Assembly: GCF_900101995.1 (NCBI RefSeq)
Contig: NZ_FNAS01000018.1
Span: 1 to 35,234, forward strand
Reading direction: 5' to 3'
Length of the DNA: 35,234 bases
Origin: Riemerella columbipharyngis
GTDB lineage: Bacteria > Bacteroidota > Bacteroidia > Flavobacteriales > Weeksellaceae
The notes beneath the pieces were generated by a model, which was not told the origin of the DNA, made no database searches, and saw only the letters and a list, made by a program, of their open reading frames with translations. A program made the position numbers and the translations under genes. Shown piece by piece: positions 8,372 to 16,078 of the stretch (position 1 is its first letter; every line of letters starts with the position of its first letter).

Positions 8372-9690
8372 TTTTCTAAATCTTTTTCAGTAAGCAGGTT
8401 ACCATTTCTGTAAACCTCAAATGCCAAATTATTTTCACGCATATAAGCTACCCAGCGGCGTACAATGACATCTGAAAATCTCGGATCTAATTCAAAGCCA
8501 CGACACTGTCTCCAGTTCTGCTCCGAAGCTATCAAAGTAGAACCAGAACCCAAAAATCCATCTGCGACAATATCCTTTTGCTTACTTGAATTTTTAATCA
8601 AATAACCAATCAAGTCCAAAGGCTTCATCGTAGGATGATCTGCATTTCTAACAGGCTTGTCAAATCTTAAAACAGAACTTTGCTTCCTATCGGAGTACCA
8701 AGGATGGGCCGCTTCAGTATTCCACCCATATACAATGGAACGATGTGTTTCTATTTCCGCAGGCTGCGTTTCTTCACAGAAAATAATAGGCTCGTGCTGC
8801 ATATGATAATCCAAACGCCCAAGAACAAATGAATTTTTCACCCATACCAAAGTGGATGAAATTTTGTATCCGGCAGCTAACATAGCACTTCTAAAATTGA
8901 TAGCTTCGGAATCAGAATAGAACACATAAGCAGGTGCTCCGGAATTCGAAAATACATAAGTATTCACAAAAAAATCATATAAAAAATGATAGAAATTTTC
9001 ATCAGACATTTTATCATTTTTAATTTTTAACTTTTCTTTTGTACCTCCTTGGTAATCTACATTATACGGAGGATCCGTTACTAATAAATCCACTTTCTCA
9101 TCGCCTAAAATTTTAGCCCAATTTTCGGAGTCGGTAGAAGAACCACAAAGAAAGCGGTGCTTGATTCCCTTATCCACAGATACAAATTCAAACAAGTCAC
9201 CTTCTGCACTTTCAAATTTTTCATACACCGTAGCATCAAAGTCTCCTTCTTCCTCCGGAGACAGTACTGCATTTTGTTTCAGGAACTCGTCATAGTCCCC
9301 CATATCCATACCGATATCTTCGAGGTCTATATCTTGGAAAAATTCCTCTATCTTCTCCCAGTCAAAAGCTCCGTTGTGAATGTTGGAGCGGAGCATATAT
9401 TCCTTAAATTCTTCCTCTGTGAGTTTTCGGTTCGGTATCCTTACATCTATTTCTTCGTCGCCTCTCTCCAAAATGAATAATGCAGCTATACGCTGGTGTC
9501 CGGCTAAAAGAACATTGTCAAAATCAACAGCAGGAATTTCTACAAGGTTAAATTTCTCAATACTCTTTTTCAGCTTATTCATTTCGTCATCCGAAATCGT
9601 TCTCGGATTGAAATCGCAAGGCACTAATTCTTTTACTTTTCTTTTTACGGTGTACCACTCAAGTGGTGCTAATATTTTATTTTCCATCAT
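8356..9690 (-). CDS. ParB-domain DNA N-methyltransferase
   Basis: 444 residues. An N-terminal ParB/Srx-like domain (residues about 10-110, with CDFNPRTISDDEMNKLKKSI and LLAGHQRIAAL) is fused to an amino-methyltransferase. The catalytic motif is TDPPYNVDYQG near residue 205, and the cofactor motif ADGFLGSGSTLIA comes later near 400, which is the beta-class order. HPTMKPLDL lies just before it. It would methylate adenine N6 or cytosine N4. This fusion is frequent in phages, where it acts as an orphan enzyme. It lies between an unknown gene and the C5 methyltransferase, overlapping both. Confidence 0.9.
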   Translation of the reverse strand: MMENKILAPLEWYTVKRKVKELVPCDFNPRTISDDEMNKLKKSIEKFNLVEIPAVDFDNVLLAGHQRIAALFILERGDEEIDVRIPNRKLTEEEFKEYMLRSNIHNGAFDWEKIEEFFQDIDLEDIGMDMGDYDEFLKQNAVLSPEEEGDFDATVYEKFESAEGDLFEFVSVDKGIKHRFLCGSSTDSENWAKILGDEKVDLLVTDPPYNVDYQGGTKEKLKIKNDKMSDENFYHFLYDFFVNTYVFSNSGAPAYVFYSDSEAINFRSAMLAAGYKISSTLVWVKNSFVLGRLDYHMQHEPIIFCEETQPAEIETHRSIVYGWNTEAAHPWYSDRKQSSVLRFDKPVRNADHPTMKPLDLIGYLIKNSSKQKDIVADGFLGSGSTLIASEQNWRQCRGFELDPRFSDVIVRRWVAYMRENNLAFEVYRNGNLLTEKDLEKWNKK

Positions 9691-10399
9691 TCAATAATTT
9701 TTCACAAGCCATCAGCTCGTTTATTTTCTCTTGTAATTGTTCTTTTTTTAGGTTAATACTATGCAGTTTGGAGGTATAGCCAGAAGCGTCTTTTTCCGGT
9801 AGTTCTACCTCCATTTTTTCTATTGTTTTTTTTCTTCTCGAGATAGAAGCTCTTAATTTATTTTGCAGCTTAAAAAGCTCCAATTCTGAAAGTCCGGACA
9901 AATCTTTCTTAACGCCGGTAGGCATTATTCTTTTATAGACTCGGTAGTGTTTTAGGATTTTCTGGCATTCATCAAAAACTTTGAAACACTCGTAGATTTT
10001 GCATTGAATCGCAAAGGCCTCAGACACGGCGGTAGAGGGTAATTTATTCAAAGCTATTTTGAGCGAACAAGACTCCAGCCATACCTGCCATCTGCCCCTA
10101 TATACCGGATGAAGTTCCAACGGATAGTCTGCAATGAAATCATTAAAAACCTTTCTTTTCTCGGCATTTGCATAACCCAACACCTTCGGTTTTTCGGTTT
10201 CCGTTTTTTGCTCCGTTATTTTTTCGGCTGCCGGTTTGCCAGCCGTAGGTTTAACATGGTCTCCCGAAAGCCTCCCTATCTCATATTTTAGCTTTGCATA
10301 ATTCTGAAGTGAAAAATTTGCTAAACTCTTAGCCAAACGCCCACTCCCTCCAAGCCTTTGGAAATCTGATAATAAACGCTGGTGTACTTCTTTGTTCAT
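9677..10399 (-). CDS. Phage protein of unknown function
   Basis: 240 residues. It has three parts: an N-terminal basic segment (QRLGGSGRLAKSLANFS), a Lys/Glu/Pro/Thr-rich linker near residues 48-75, and a helical C-terminal half with likely coiled coil (residues about 165-235: LSELELFKLQNKLRAS, KLHSINLKKEQLQEKINEL). It starts just after a terminator and overlaps the ParB-methyltransferase by 14 bp, so the three genes form one transcript. I do not recognise the family. A tail-assembly chaperone or a DNA-associated partner of the methyltransferases are both possible. Confidence 0.6.
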   Translation of the reverse strand: MNKEVHQRLLSDFQRLGGSGRLAKSLANFSLQNYAKLKYEIGRLSGDHVKPTAGKPAAEKITEQKTETEKPKVLGYANAEKRKVFNDFIADYPLELHPVYRGRWQVWLESCSLKIALNKLPSTAVSEAFAIQCKIYECFKVFDECQKILKHYRVYKRIMPTGVKKDLSGLSELELFKLQNKLRASISRRKKTIEKMEVELPEKDASGYTSKLHSINLKKEQLQEKINELMACEKLLNDGK

Positions 10400-10401
10400 A
10401 A

Positions 10402-10433
10402 GAAAAAAAACAGCAGGACAAGCCCGCTGTTTT
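10402..10433 (-). terminator. Terminator after the capsid operon
   Basis: Stem AAAACAGC / GCTGTTTT extended by GG/CC pairs, with a T8 run on the minus strand. It separates the head operon (ending at 10450) from the methyltransferase operon. Confidence 0.75.
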
Positions 10434-10449
10434 CAACAATTAAATAGGA

Positions 10450-10755
10450 TTATTTTTCGGGCTTTGCTTCTACTTTTGGTTTATCGCCTTTCTGTTTCAG
10501 TTCCAACGCCCGAGATATTATTATCACATCCTCCGAAAAGCCTTGTGTTGCTCTTAGGCTTTTCAGCTTCCGGAGTCTTGGTTCTTCCAATTTAGATAGA
10601 GGAACATCAGCTTCCTTTGCAAGAACCAACCAAGATGCTCCCTTCTCCAAAAACTCCAGTGCATTGTCTGGAATATCGGAAACAATATAATCGCCCTTGG
10701 TACTTATTATTTTAGTGCCAGTTTTTACTCGTAGTTTAAAATATTTTTTGTCCAT
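10450..10755 (-). CDS. Small phage structural-region protein
   Basis: 101 residues. The N-terminal 45 look like a small beta domain (KYFKLRVKTGTKIISTKGDYIV), and the rest is basic and helical, ending in a Lys/Pro/Glu tail (KGDKPKVEAKPEK). It overlaps the end of the tail-tube-like gene by one base. Position after the capsid and tube genes suggests a head-tail connector or decoration protein, but no family is recognised. Confidence 0.55.
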   Translation of the reverse strand: MDKKYFKLRVKTGTKIISTKGDYIVSDIPDNALEFLEKGASWLVLAKEADVPLSKLEEPRLRKLKSLRATQGFSEDVIIISRALELKQKGDKPKVEAKPEK

Positions 10756-11306
10756 TACGGTGCAGGTTCTAAGTTAATTTCACCCTCATAATAATAAAGC
10801 TTCGTATTTGCCATTACTTTGGCTGTGATACCGGAATTGTCGTCTACCTTTTTACCAGAAGTAGCATCAGCGGTATCGATATAAGCACCTAAATCTTTAT
10901 TCCCAAGTACAAACAGTTTTCCTTCGGAATCTTTTATCGCATACACACACGGCGTATTTTTGTAGGCATCTATAAAGCCCAAGTTTTTCACTTTCAGTCC
11001 CGGAATAAGGAAATCCAACTCCGTTTTTACTTTCTTATTTCCGGTATTTCCGGTAAGGCTCATTTTTAGTTCATTTTCATCAAATTGAACATCAATGAAC
11101 TTCCAAGATTTTCCGGTATCTAAAACAATACCCCCTGTACCTATTTTCACACGACTTTGGTAGTCTGCACCCGGAGCAGGCTTCGCAAAAGTTTTCACAA
11201 AAGCCGTAGGTACATAGTACAGCCTTGTGGTAAGCCCTGAAAATGAATCTTCATTAGGACAATTCTCAAGATTTTCGTGCGGTGTATTATCAAAACATCC
11301 AGCCAT
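10755..11306 (-). CDS. Tail-tube-like structural protein, paralogue 1
   Basis: 183 residues, beta-rich, with Gly- and Asn-rich turns. It is clearly related to the product at 1175-1753 (N-terminal Cys-Pro and TTRLYYVP, later KLFVLGNKDLGAYI, then MANTKLYYYEGE) and more weakly to the 148-residue product at 13996-14442. It sits two genes after the major capsid gene, which is where a major tail tube or head decoration protein is expected. The tube call is inferred from position and beta content. Confidence 0.55.
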   Translation of the reverse strand: MAGCFDNTPHENLENCPNEDSFSGLTTRLYYVPTAFVKTFAKPAPGADYQSRVKIGTGGIVLDTGKSWKFIDVQFDENELKMSLTGNTGNKKVKTELDFLIPGLKVKNLGFIDAYKNTPCVYAIKDSEGKLFVLGNKDLGAYIDTADATSGKKVDDNSGITAKVMANTKLYYYEGEINLEPAP

Positions 11307-11310
11307 TTTT

Positions 11311-11673
11311 CTATTTTTTAATGATTAAACTTGAATTTCCAGCCACTAACTGAAGAAGTAAATCTTCGTCTTTGGCAATTTCCTTTTGAGTTTTCACTTC
11401 TCCGTTAATTCGGATTTTCTTCGGAGCTTCATCTGTGAACTTGTATTGCTCACCATTAAACTCAAAATCTTCCCCCGGAATTACTTCTACTTTGGTAGTT
11501 GTATTTTTCTCGTTGAACTGCGCCTCTCTTTGGTTAAGTTCTTCTTCTCTTTCGTTGAGCTGCGTTTCTCTTTCATTCAGTTGAGCTTCTTTCTCATTAA
11601 GCTCTGTTTCTTTCTGTATCAACTCATCGGCTGTTGGTTCAGCCGAATGAGTGTTGTTATTATCTTTTTCCAT
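11311..11673 (-). CDS. Heptad-repeat coiled-coil protein
   Basis: 120 residues. Residues 21-55 are five tandem copies of a seven-residue unit of the form (K/R)E-x-x-(L/F)N-(E/Q), a near-ideal charged coiled coil, encoded by 21 nt repeats at 11509-11613. A small C-terminal domain (residues about 60-120: GEDFEFNGEQYKFTDEAPKK, ending NSSLIIKK) follows. It lies between the capsid and tube genes. It could be a fibrous head protein or spacer. The repeat number may differ between related phages. Confidence 0.65.
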   Translation of the reverse strand: MEKDNNNTHSAEPTADELIQKETELNEKEAQLNERETQLNEREEELNQREAQFNEKNTTTKVEVIPGEDFEFNGEQYKFTDEAPKKIRINGEVKTQKEIAKDEDLLLQLVAGNSSLIIKK

Positions 11674-11684
11674 TCTTTATTAAT

Positions 11685-12707
11685 TTATGCTGTTAGACCT
11701 CTCTCGTTAGGGTAGAATAATTTATTTTGCTCGTTGTTATTCAATCCTCTGTTTTTGCTTCCGTCTGCGGTATGCATATAAACCAATTGGTTGATAGCAT
11801 AATCATAGCCGAGGGTAAACTCTCCGTACACTCTTAAAATTCTATCTTGTATCTGAACATCTGTAAGTTCTGAAGGATTTTCAATCTCGTCAATTAGTCT
11901 TAGTAAATTGTTGTCCACCGTAGATACAATAGTTCCTTGGGTTAAATTTGGAATGCCTACAATTCTTCGGTTACCCAATCTCGTTATGCTCGAATTGGTT
12001 TGGAATTGGGATTGTCCGTATCTATCCTCATAAGCTATTTTATAATCTTCAGCATCAACAATATTCATAAATATTGTTTTGATTTTTTGTCTCTGCTGAG
12101 ACGGCAACCCTCTTTCATAAGCTTGTACTACATCCAAGATATTGGAACTCGTAATAGCATCACCCGGAATCAAGAATGCAGGGTTTTTAGTATCTATCGC
12201 TATTTTTCTGTGGATTTCGTTGATACCATCCATAGAAGTACCGAATACAGGATTCTCTGAACCTTTCTTAGTTTCATCATATACCCCTGTAATAGAAAGG
12301 GTATTGACATCATCAATAATCTTATCTTTCAGCATCTGGATAGCCATTTTAGAGATGTTTTTTTTATCCAATGGTTTTCCTTCATCATAATCACCCTCTA
12401 AACATGTTCCAAGAATTTCAGCCGGATCAAGCTCAAAATCTATTTTCTGATGAAAATTGGTTAAATTCTTATTCAAGAAAGTAATATCACCGTAAGGCGT
12501 GAATTTTTTACTTTCAAAAATCTGAACCACATTACTCATCAAGGCTTGGATAGTAGGGTATTTACTCCTTACTTTAGTTACCGTTCTACAATACTGGTTT
12601 ATCTGAATATCAGAAGACAATATTGCTGACTGCATTACATTTGGAATTGTTTTTAGATAAAGTATTAATTCTGTACGAATGTCCTGTATGTTTAGATTAT
12701 TTGCCAT
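11685..12707 (-). CDS. Major capsid protein
   Basis: 340 residues. It builds the icosahedral shell. The evidence is context plus general features: it follows a prohead protease and a scaffold-like gene, is the right size, lacks membrane segments, and has the mixed alpha/beta layout with a long N-terminal helix region (residues 1-60) and a C-terminal domain (TLGYDYAINQLVYMHTADG) seen in Bacteroidota phage capsid proteins. It starts at ATG 12707, overlapping the scaffold gene by 11 bp. No catalytic motif is expected. Confidence 0.75.
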   Translation of the reverse strand: MANNLNIQDIRTELILYLKTIPNVMQSAILSSDIQINQYCRTVTKVRSKYPTIQALMSNVVQIFESKKFTPYGDITFLNKNLTNFHQKIDFELDPAEILGTCLEGDYDEGKPLDKKNISKMAIQMLKDKIIDDVNTLSITGVYDETKKGSENPVFGTSMDGINEIHRKIAIDTKNPAFLIPGDAITSSNILDVVQAYERGLPSQQRQKIKTIFMNIVDAEDYKIAYEDRYGQSQFQTNSSITRLGNRRIVGIPNLTQGTIVSTVDNNLLRLIDEIENPSELTDVQIQDRILRVYGEFTLGYDYAINQLVYMHTADGSKNRGLNNNEQNKLFYPNERGLTA

Positions 12708-13131
12708 TGAATATTTGTTTTAAAATTTTATTATGTGCATGATTAGGATTTATGTATCCGTCTATTAATCCATCTGTTTCTTCTTCCTTGCCGGAGTTTT
12801 CAGGTAGTGAGTGACGGTCTTTGGACTCTCCATATTGCTTACAAGTTTCACCCAACAAAACAATAGAAGCCACCAAGCTGTCTCCTGCCTTTAGTCCAGA
12901 AATTTCCAAGGCTTGTTCTACAGCATTTTCTACTTCGCTTACTTTGGTCTCCGCCGATTTAAGGCTTTCCTCCAAAGCAGTCGTGTCATTCTTTTTAAGA
13001 GCATCTTCAATGATCTGAAGCTGGTCTTCGTCTAATTTCGCAAAGGGCTTTTTGTTTCCAAACAGCCCGGCATTTAGTGATATTTCACCAAGTGCCAATA
13101 GTGCAGTAAGTTTTTGAAATCTATTATTCAT
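12697..13131 (-). CDS. Scaffold-like / capsid assembly protein
   Basis: 144 residues. The central part (residues about 35-85) is strongly helical and acidic, with LDEDQLQIIEDALKKND followed by LKSAETKVSEVENAVEQAL, a likely coiled coil. The C-terminus is basic (NPNHAHNKILKQIFNGK), which would fit binding to the capsid protein. Position between the S49 protease and the capsid gene is typical of a scaffold cleaved during head maturation. The role is inferred. Confidence 0.6.
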   Translation of the reverse strand: MNNRFQKLTALLALGEISLNAGLFGNKKPFAKLDEDQLQIIEDALKKNDTTALEESLKSAETKVSEVENAVEQALEISGLKAGDSLVASIVLLGETCKQYGESKDRHSLPENSGKEEETDGLIDGYINPNHAHNKILKQIFNGK

Positions 13132-13140
13132 ATCTAAAAA

Positions 13141-13953
13141 TTAAAATTTGTTCAATGCATCTTCGAGCGTTCCAAGCTCGTCTATCAGACCTATCTCTAA
13201 GGCTTCTTTCGGTGTGTATGTTTTCCCTTTGAAGACATGCCCGTCGTCTTTTAGTTTTTCGCCATAGTTGGCTTTTATTCTACCGATAAAATCATCGGTT
13301 AATTGTTTTAGCCTTTCTTTGTATAGTTCCTCATTCCCTTTCATCAGCTCTCTTATTTCTTGGTTTTTCTCGGTGGATTGAGGGGCATAGAGTTCATAAA
13401 TCTTAGCGCCCCATTTTTCAAACATCGCCTCGAAATCCTGATAAGAAAGCATTGTTCCTATAGAGCCAATAAGGTCCGCATAAGGGCTTGCCATATGGTA
13501 ATCACAACCGCTCGCAATATCTTGAGCCGCCGAACATTGGTATCCGGAAGTATAAGAGATGGTTGGGGTTTCCAAGTTTTTGATAATGTTTGTGAGTTCT
13601 GCCGTTCCGGAAACCATTCCCCCTCCGGAATCAATATTCAGAACTATACCGGATATGGCTGGATTGCTGTCCAATTGCTTTAACAATTTACCATAAAAAA
13701 CAGTACCCAAACAGCCATAGTCCGAATACTTCATTATCGGACCTATGATATTGAATACCACCGGAAACTTCTGGTCAGCGTTCCCTATTCCCTGTGCCGT
13801 AATATTTTCAAGGAATAACAGCTCTTGTCTGTTATGATCTAAGTTCTGAGCTTTAAAAACAGAATGCTTTGTCACCAATGATGCAATCACTGATAGCAAA
13901 TAGCTCTTCTCTATCGCCAGAGGGGTATTGAATAATGTATTAATGCCAAACAT
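13141..13953 (-). CDS. S49-family prohead protease
   Basis: 270 residues, ClpP/SppA fold. IVLNIDSGGGMVSGTAEL forms the oxyanion-hole strand and glycine loop near residue 105. YQCSAAQDIAS near residue 142 holds the likely nucleophile Ser. ADLIGSIGTMLSY near 165 and a Lys/Glu-rich C-terminal region follow (ERLKQLTDDFIGRIKANYG, GLIDELGTLEDAL), as in SppA relatives. In phages these enzymes mature the prohead by cutting scaffold and capsid proteins. It is the first gene of the head operon, under GTCC-N23 site D. Confidence 0.85.
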   Translation of the reverse strand: MFGINTLFNTPLAIEKSYLLSVIASLVTKHSVFKAQNLDHNRQELLFLENITAQGIGNADQKFPVVFNIIGPIMKYSDYGCLGTVFYGKLLKQLDSNPAISGIVLNIDSGGGMVSGTAELTNIIKNLETPTISYTSGYQCSAAQDIASGCDYHMASPYADLIGSIGTMLSYQDFEAMFEKWGAKIYELYAPQSTEKNQEIRELMKGNEELYKERLKQLTDDFIGRIKANYGEKLKDDGHVFKGKTYTPKEALEIGLIDELGTLEDALNKF

Positions 13954-13969
13954 AGTCTCAAATGTTTGG

Positions 13970-14004
13970 CAAACTTATCCCAATGGGCTTGGGATTTAAA
14001 GGAC
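13970..14004 (-). promoter_or_regulatory. GTCC-N23 phage promoter (site D)
   Basis: TTTTGTCC (GTCC at 14004-14001), 23 nt, TAAGTTTG (13977-13970), ATG 16 nt further on at 13953. The spacer contains the inverted repeat ATCCCAA / TTGGGAT. The GTCC lies inside the last codons of the upstream gene (its stop is at 13996-13998). Confidence 0.65.
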
Positions 14005-14442
14005 AAAACGAGGGTCTAAAATCGTAGTGCCGTAGATGGAAACCTCGTATTTATCACTTCCGGAATTATCGTCCTTTATCCGGTCGTGCAGGTCTATACT
14101 CATAGGTTCTCTATTGTTTCCAATGAATATTTTGTCATTATTGGTCACCAGTGCAACGGCAAATTTCCTTTTCCCAAAAACATCAAAAATACTCGGTATC
14201 AGATAGTCAGACAAATAGATCCCCGTCGTGATATCCACTTCAAAATAAGCATTGTCGTTGTTGTATTTGAGGTTTATATTCCGTGCAAAGTCTTCCGGAA
14301 CTAAATCAGAGAATACCGTAACAGGCTTTATGGTAGGGACTACCTTATTTTTTTGGTCTAAAAAATCTATATCTTTAGAATGGTAAACCTCAATGCTTCG
14401 GATTTCTCTGAAAAAACCATTCGTAGTACTTTTTATTTCCAT
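13996..14442 (-). CDS. Phage structural protein, distant tube-like paralogue
   Basis: 148 residues, beta-rich. The C-terminal half (KFAVALVTNNDKIFIGNNRE, ending KYEVSIYGTTILDP) follows the pattern of the last 60 residues of the two tube-like proteins at 10755 and 1175: an ALV/LIP strand, a turn, a (V/I)(F/M)xGN motif, a charged loop, and a final strand of short aliphatics. The similarity is weak but ordered. It lies just before the protease gene. A minor head or neck protein is possible. Confidence 0.5.
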   Translation of the reverse strand: MEIKSTTNGFFREIRSIEVYHSKDIDFLDQKNKVVPTIKPVTVFSDLVPEDFARNINLKYNNDNAYFEVDITTGIYLSDYLIPSIFDVFGKRKFAVALVTNNDKIFIGNNREPMSIDLHDRIKDDNSGSDKYEVSIYGTTILDPRFVL

Positions 14443-14450
14443 ATTTTAAG

Positions 14451-14470
14451 GGACATTTTTAGAAATTTTT
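14451..14470 (-). repeat. Shared 20 nt gene leader, copy 2
   Basis: Identical 20-mer to 2697-2716, again 8 nt before an ATG (14442) and spanning the previous gene's stop. Exact identity over 20 nt in two distant late transcripts suggests a conserved leader or processing site. Confidence 0.6.
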
Positions 14471-14917
14471 ATTTAATAAATCTTTCTTTTTTCTTGTGAA
14501 ATCTCGAAAGATAGCATCATAATACCCATCAGAGTCATCAATACCATAGAACTCCAATATATTAAAGATGGTATCTTTATATAGAATTCCGTATATCTCC
14601 TTAGCCATAATGGCTTGTTCAAATAGATATTCTCGGAATGTTTTTTCCAAAACTTTACTCAGCTGCTTCTTTTTGGCATCGGTAAAGATTATCCCATACT
14701 TTTCGTAGTGGGCATAATTAATCACAACCCTGTACGAATACTCTTGCTTGTATGAGCTTTGTACAGGCTTATAATTATAATAATCCCTTTTTTTGCTAAG
14801 GACGGTAGTAACTAAAATCCCCAGCCAATCGGTTCTATTCAAATAGAACTCCTTGCCATATTTAAAAGTCAAAAACTTCTTTACAGCTCTGGATACCGGA
14901 ATATCTATGTATAACAT
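14459..14917 (-). CDS. Unknown phage protein; candidate late regulator
   Basis: 152 residues from ATG 14917. A TTG six codons earlier would also be possible. The N-terminus (MLYIDIPVSRAVKKFL) and a basic middle (SSYKQEYSYRVVIN) precede a helical C-terminal region (residues about 120-150) whose FYGIDDSDGYYDAIFRDF and following RKKKDLL resemble small winged-helix DNA-binding segments. It is the last gene before the head operon and has its own GTCC-N23-type site with an imperfect -7 box. Its position at the early/late boundary makes it a candidate activator, but this is inference only. Confidence 0.55.
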   Translation of the reverse strand: MLYIDIPVSRAVKKFLTFKYGKEFYLNRTDWLGILVTTVLSKKRDYYNYKPVQSSYKQEYSYRVVINYAHYEKYGIIFTDAKKKQLSKVLEKTFREYLFEQAIMAKEIYGILYKDTIFNILEFYGIDDSDGYYDAIFRDFTRKKKDLLNKNF

Positions 14918-14932
14918 AACTGATATTTGATG

Positions 14933-14967
14933 CAATGATATAGATTAAAACCCTGTCTAAGTAGGAC
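14933..14967 (-). promoter_or_regulatory. GTCC-N23 phage promoter (site F)
   Basis: TTTGTCC (GTCC at 14967-14964), 23 nt, TATCATTG (14940-14933), one mismatch to TAnnTTTG, then ATG at 14917. No clear inverted repeat is seen in the spacer. Confidence 0.5.
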
Positions 14968-14970
14968 AAA

Positions 14971-15327
14971 TTAAAATCTTACTGATGAATATTGATACCC
15001 TTTTTCATGGAGAATTTTACAAACTTCAAGTACTGAGGTACGCCCGGAATTTTTGGTTAGTTCCAAGTATGTCGTATCGTTCCAATCTATATTATACCAA
15101 ATATCCCCATCTACATAATAAATCCTTACCTCTATTACTGTTTTGTAAATGTTAATTTGTGCCACTCTACTATCTTTTTCTCTTTTGAAAAATATACAGC
15201 CTTGATAATTTTCCGATGAAACCATTTTGTCTATATTAATATTCACCAAATTCAAGGCGGTCTCGGGTATAAATTTTCGCCAGTGAAAAACAGGAACATT
15301 AGGATTGTCCGTCAGTTTTTTTTTCAT
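14971..15327 (-). CDS. Phage protein of unknown function
   Basis: 118 residues. Basic N-terminus (MKKKLTDNPNVPVFHWRKFI), then a probable beta sheet (INIYKTVIEVRIYYVDGDIW), ending with a helix (EVCKILHEKGYQYSSVRF). It is followed by site F. It belongs to a run of small genes between replication and head modules. No family recognised. Confidence 0.6.
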   Translation of the reverse strand: MKKKLTDNPNVPVFHWRKFIPETALNLVNINIDKMVSSENYQGCIFFKREKDSRVAQINIYKTVIEVRIYYVDGDIWYNIDWNDTTYLELTKNSGRTSVLEVCKILHEKGYQYSSVRF

Positions 15328-15341
15328 CTACTTAATTTTGC

Positions 15342-15656
15342 CTATAACATTTCGTACTTATCCATCATCATAAATTCCTCTATCTTTCCATTCTCATTTT
15401 TTTTATAGACCAATCTTTTGACCTCTAAACCATCCATTAGTTCTTCCCAATCCAATGAAAGCTCCCTGCATAAGTTCGGCAGATCATCTTTCTCCAAAAA
15501 CTTATTAGCCTTTTTCATTGTAGCATGGATCTGCTCCGCCAACAATTGCTTATACTTTTGGGTTACATACTCGGCGGCATGGGCTTCATCAATGCCGTAG
15601 TCCAGTAGAGTGCTGTATATCTCTATCCTATACTCTTGTTTTAATAATTTCATCAT
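15342..15656 (-). CDS. Phage protein of unknown function
   Basis: 104 residues; two adjacent ATGs (15656 and 15653) are possible starts. It is mostly helical, with LLDYGIDEAHAAEYVTQKY and a Met-rich end (EEFMMMDKYEML). It overlaps the stop of the upstream gene, so it is probably coupled to it. No family recognised. Confidence 0.6.
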   Translation of the reverse strand: MMKLLKQEYRIEIYSTLLDYGIDEAHAAEYVTQKYKQLLAEQIHATMKKANKFLEKDDLPNLCRELSLDWEELMDGLEVKRLVYKKNENGKIEEFMMMDKYEML

Positions 15657-16033
15657 TTTACTTCTGTTAATATTCTATCATATATCCACGCATAACCGTC
15701 ATAAGGAATAGGCGTGTAATCTATTTCTTTGTACTTCCTACTGTATTCTTGAAATTGCAGGTATTTCGGGGGCATGTATTTTTCTACAATGGCCAATTGC
15801 TCTTTGTAAGAGTATATTTTACCAATGTAAAAATGCCCTATAAGATTACCATTGAAGTATATGCCGTGCATATATTCGTTGGTTTTTAGGCTTCTAATCT
15901 GCACCACTTCCATATTCATAAAAATCTCGCAAAAGAACATAGGACAGTGTTCTATCAACTTTTGCTGGTAGTGTTTTTCTATTTTAGAAAAATCCTCGTA
16001 GTCGTGGACTATTTTATGGTTCGGAAAAGGCAT
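15653..16033 (-). CDS. Phage protein of unknown function
   Basis: 126 residues from ATG 16033. A longer frame to 16096 would extend into the repeat-rich putative origin and is less likely. The protein is rich in aromatic residues and Lys (KHYQQKLIEHCPMFFCEIF, YIGKIYSYKEQLAIVEKYM, PIPYDGYAWIYDRIL) and looks alpha/beta. It is the first gene left of the repeat cluster, so it may be an early or replication accessory protein. No family recognised. Confidence 0.6.
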   Translation of the reverse strand: MPFPNHKIVHDYEDFSKIEKHYQQKLIEHCPMFFCEIFMNMEVVQIRSLKTNEYMHGIYFNGNLIGHFYIGKIYSYKEQLAIVEKYMPPKYLQFQEYSRKYKEIDYTPIPYDGYAWIYDRILTEVK

Positions 16034-16078
16034 ATTTTTTTTATTTTTCAATTTAGTTAGGTTATTTTCCTCAAAAAC

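Noticed and set aside
11685-12707. Encapsulin-like shell instead of a phage capsid
   Set aside because: Protease, scaffold, portal and terminase genes in the same region make a phage head far more likely.
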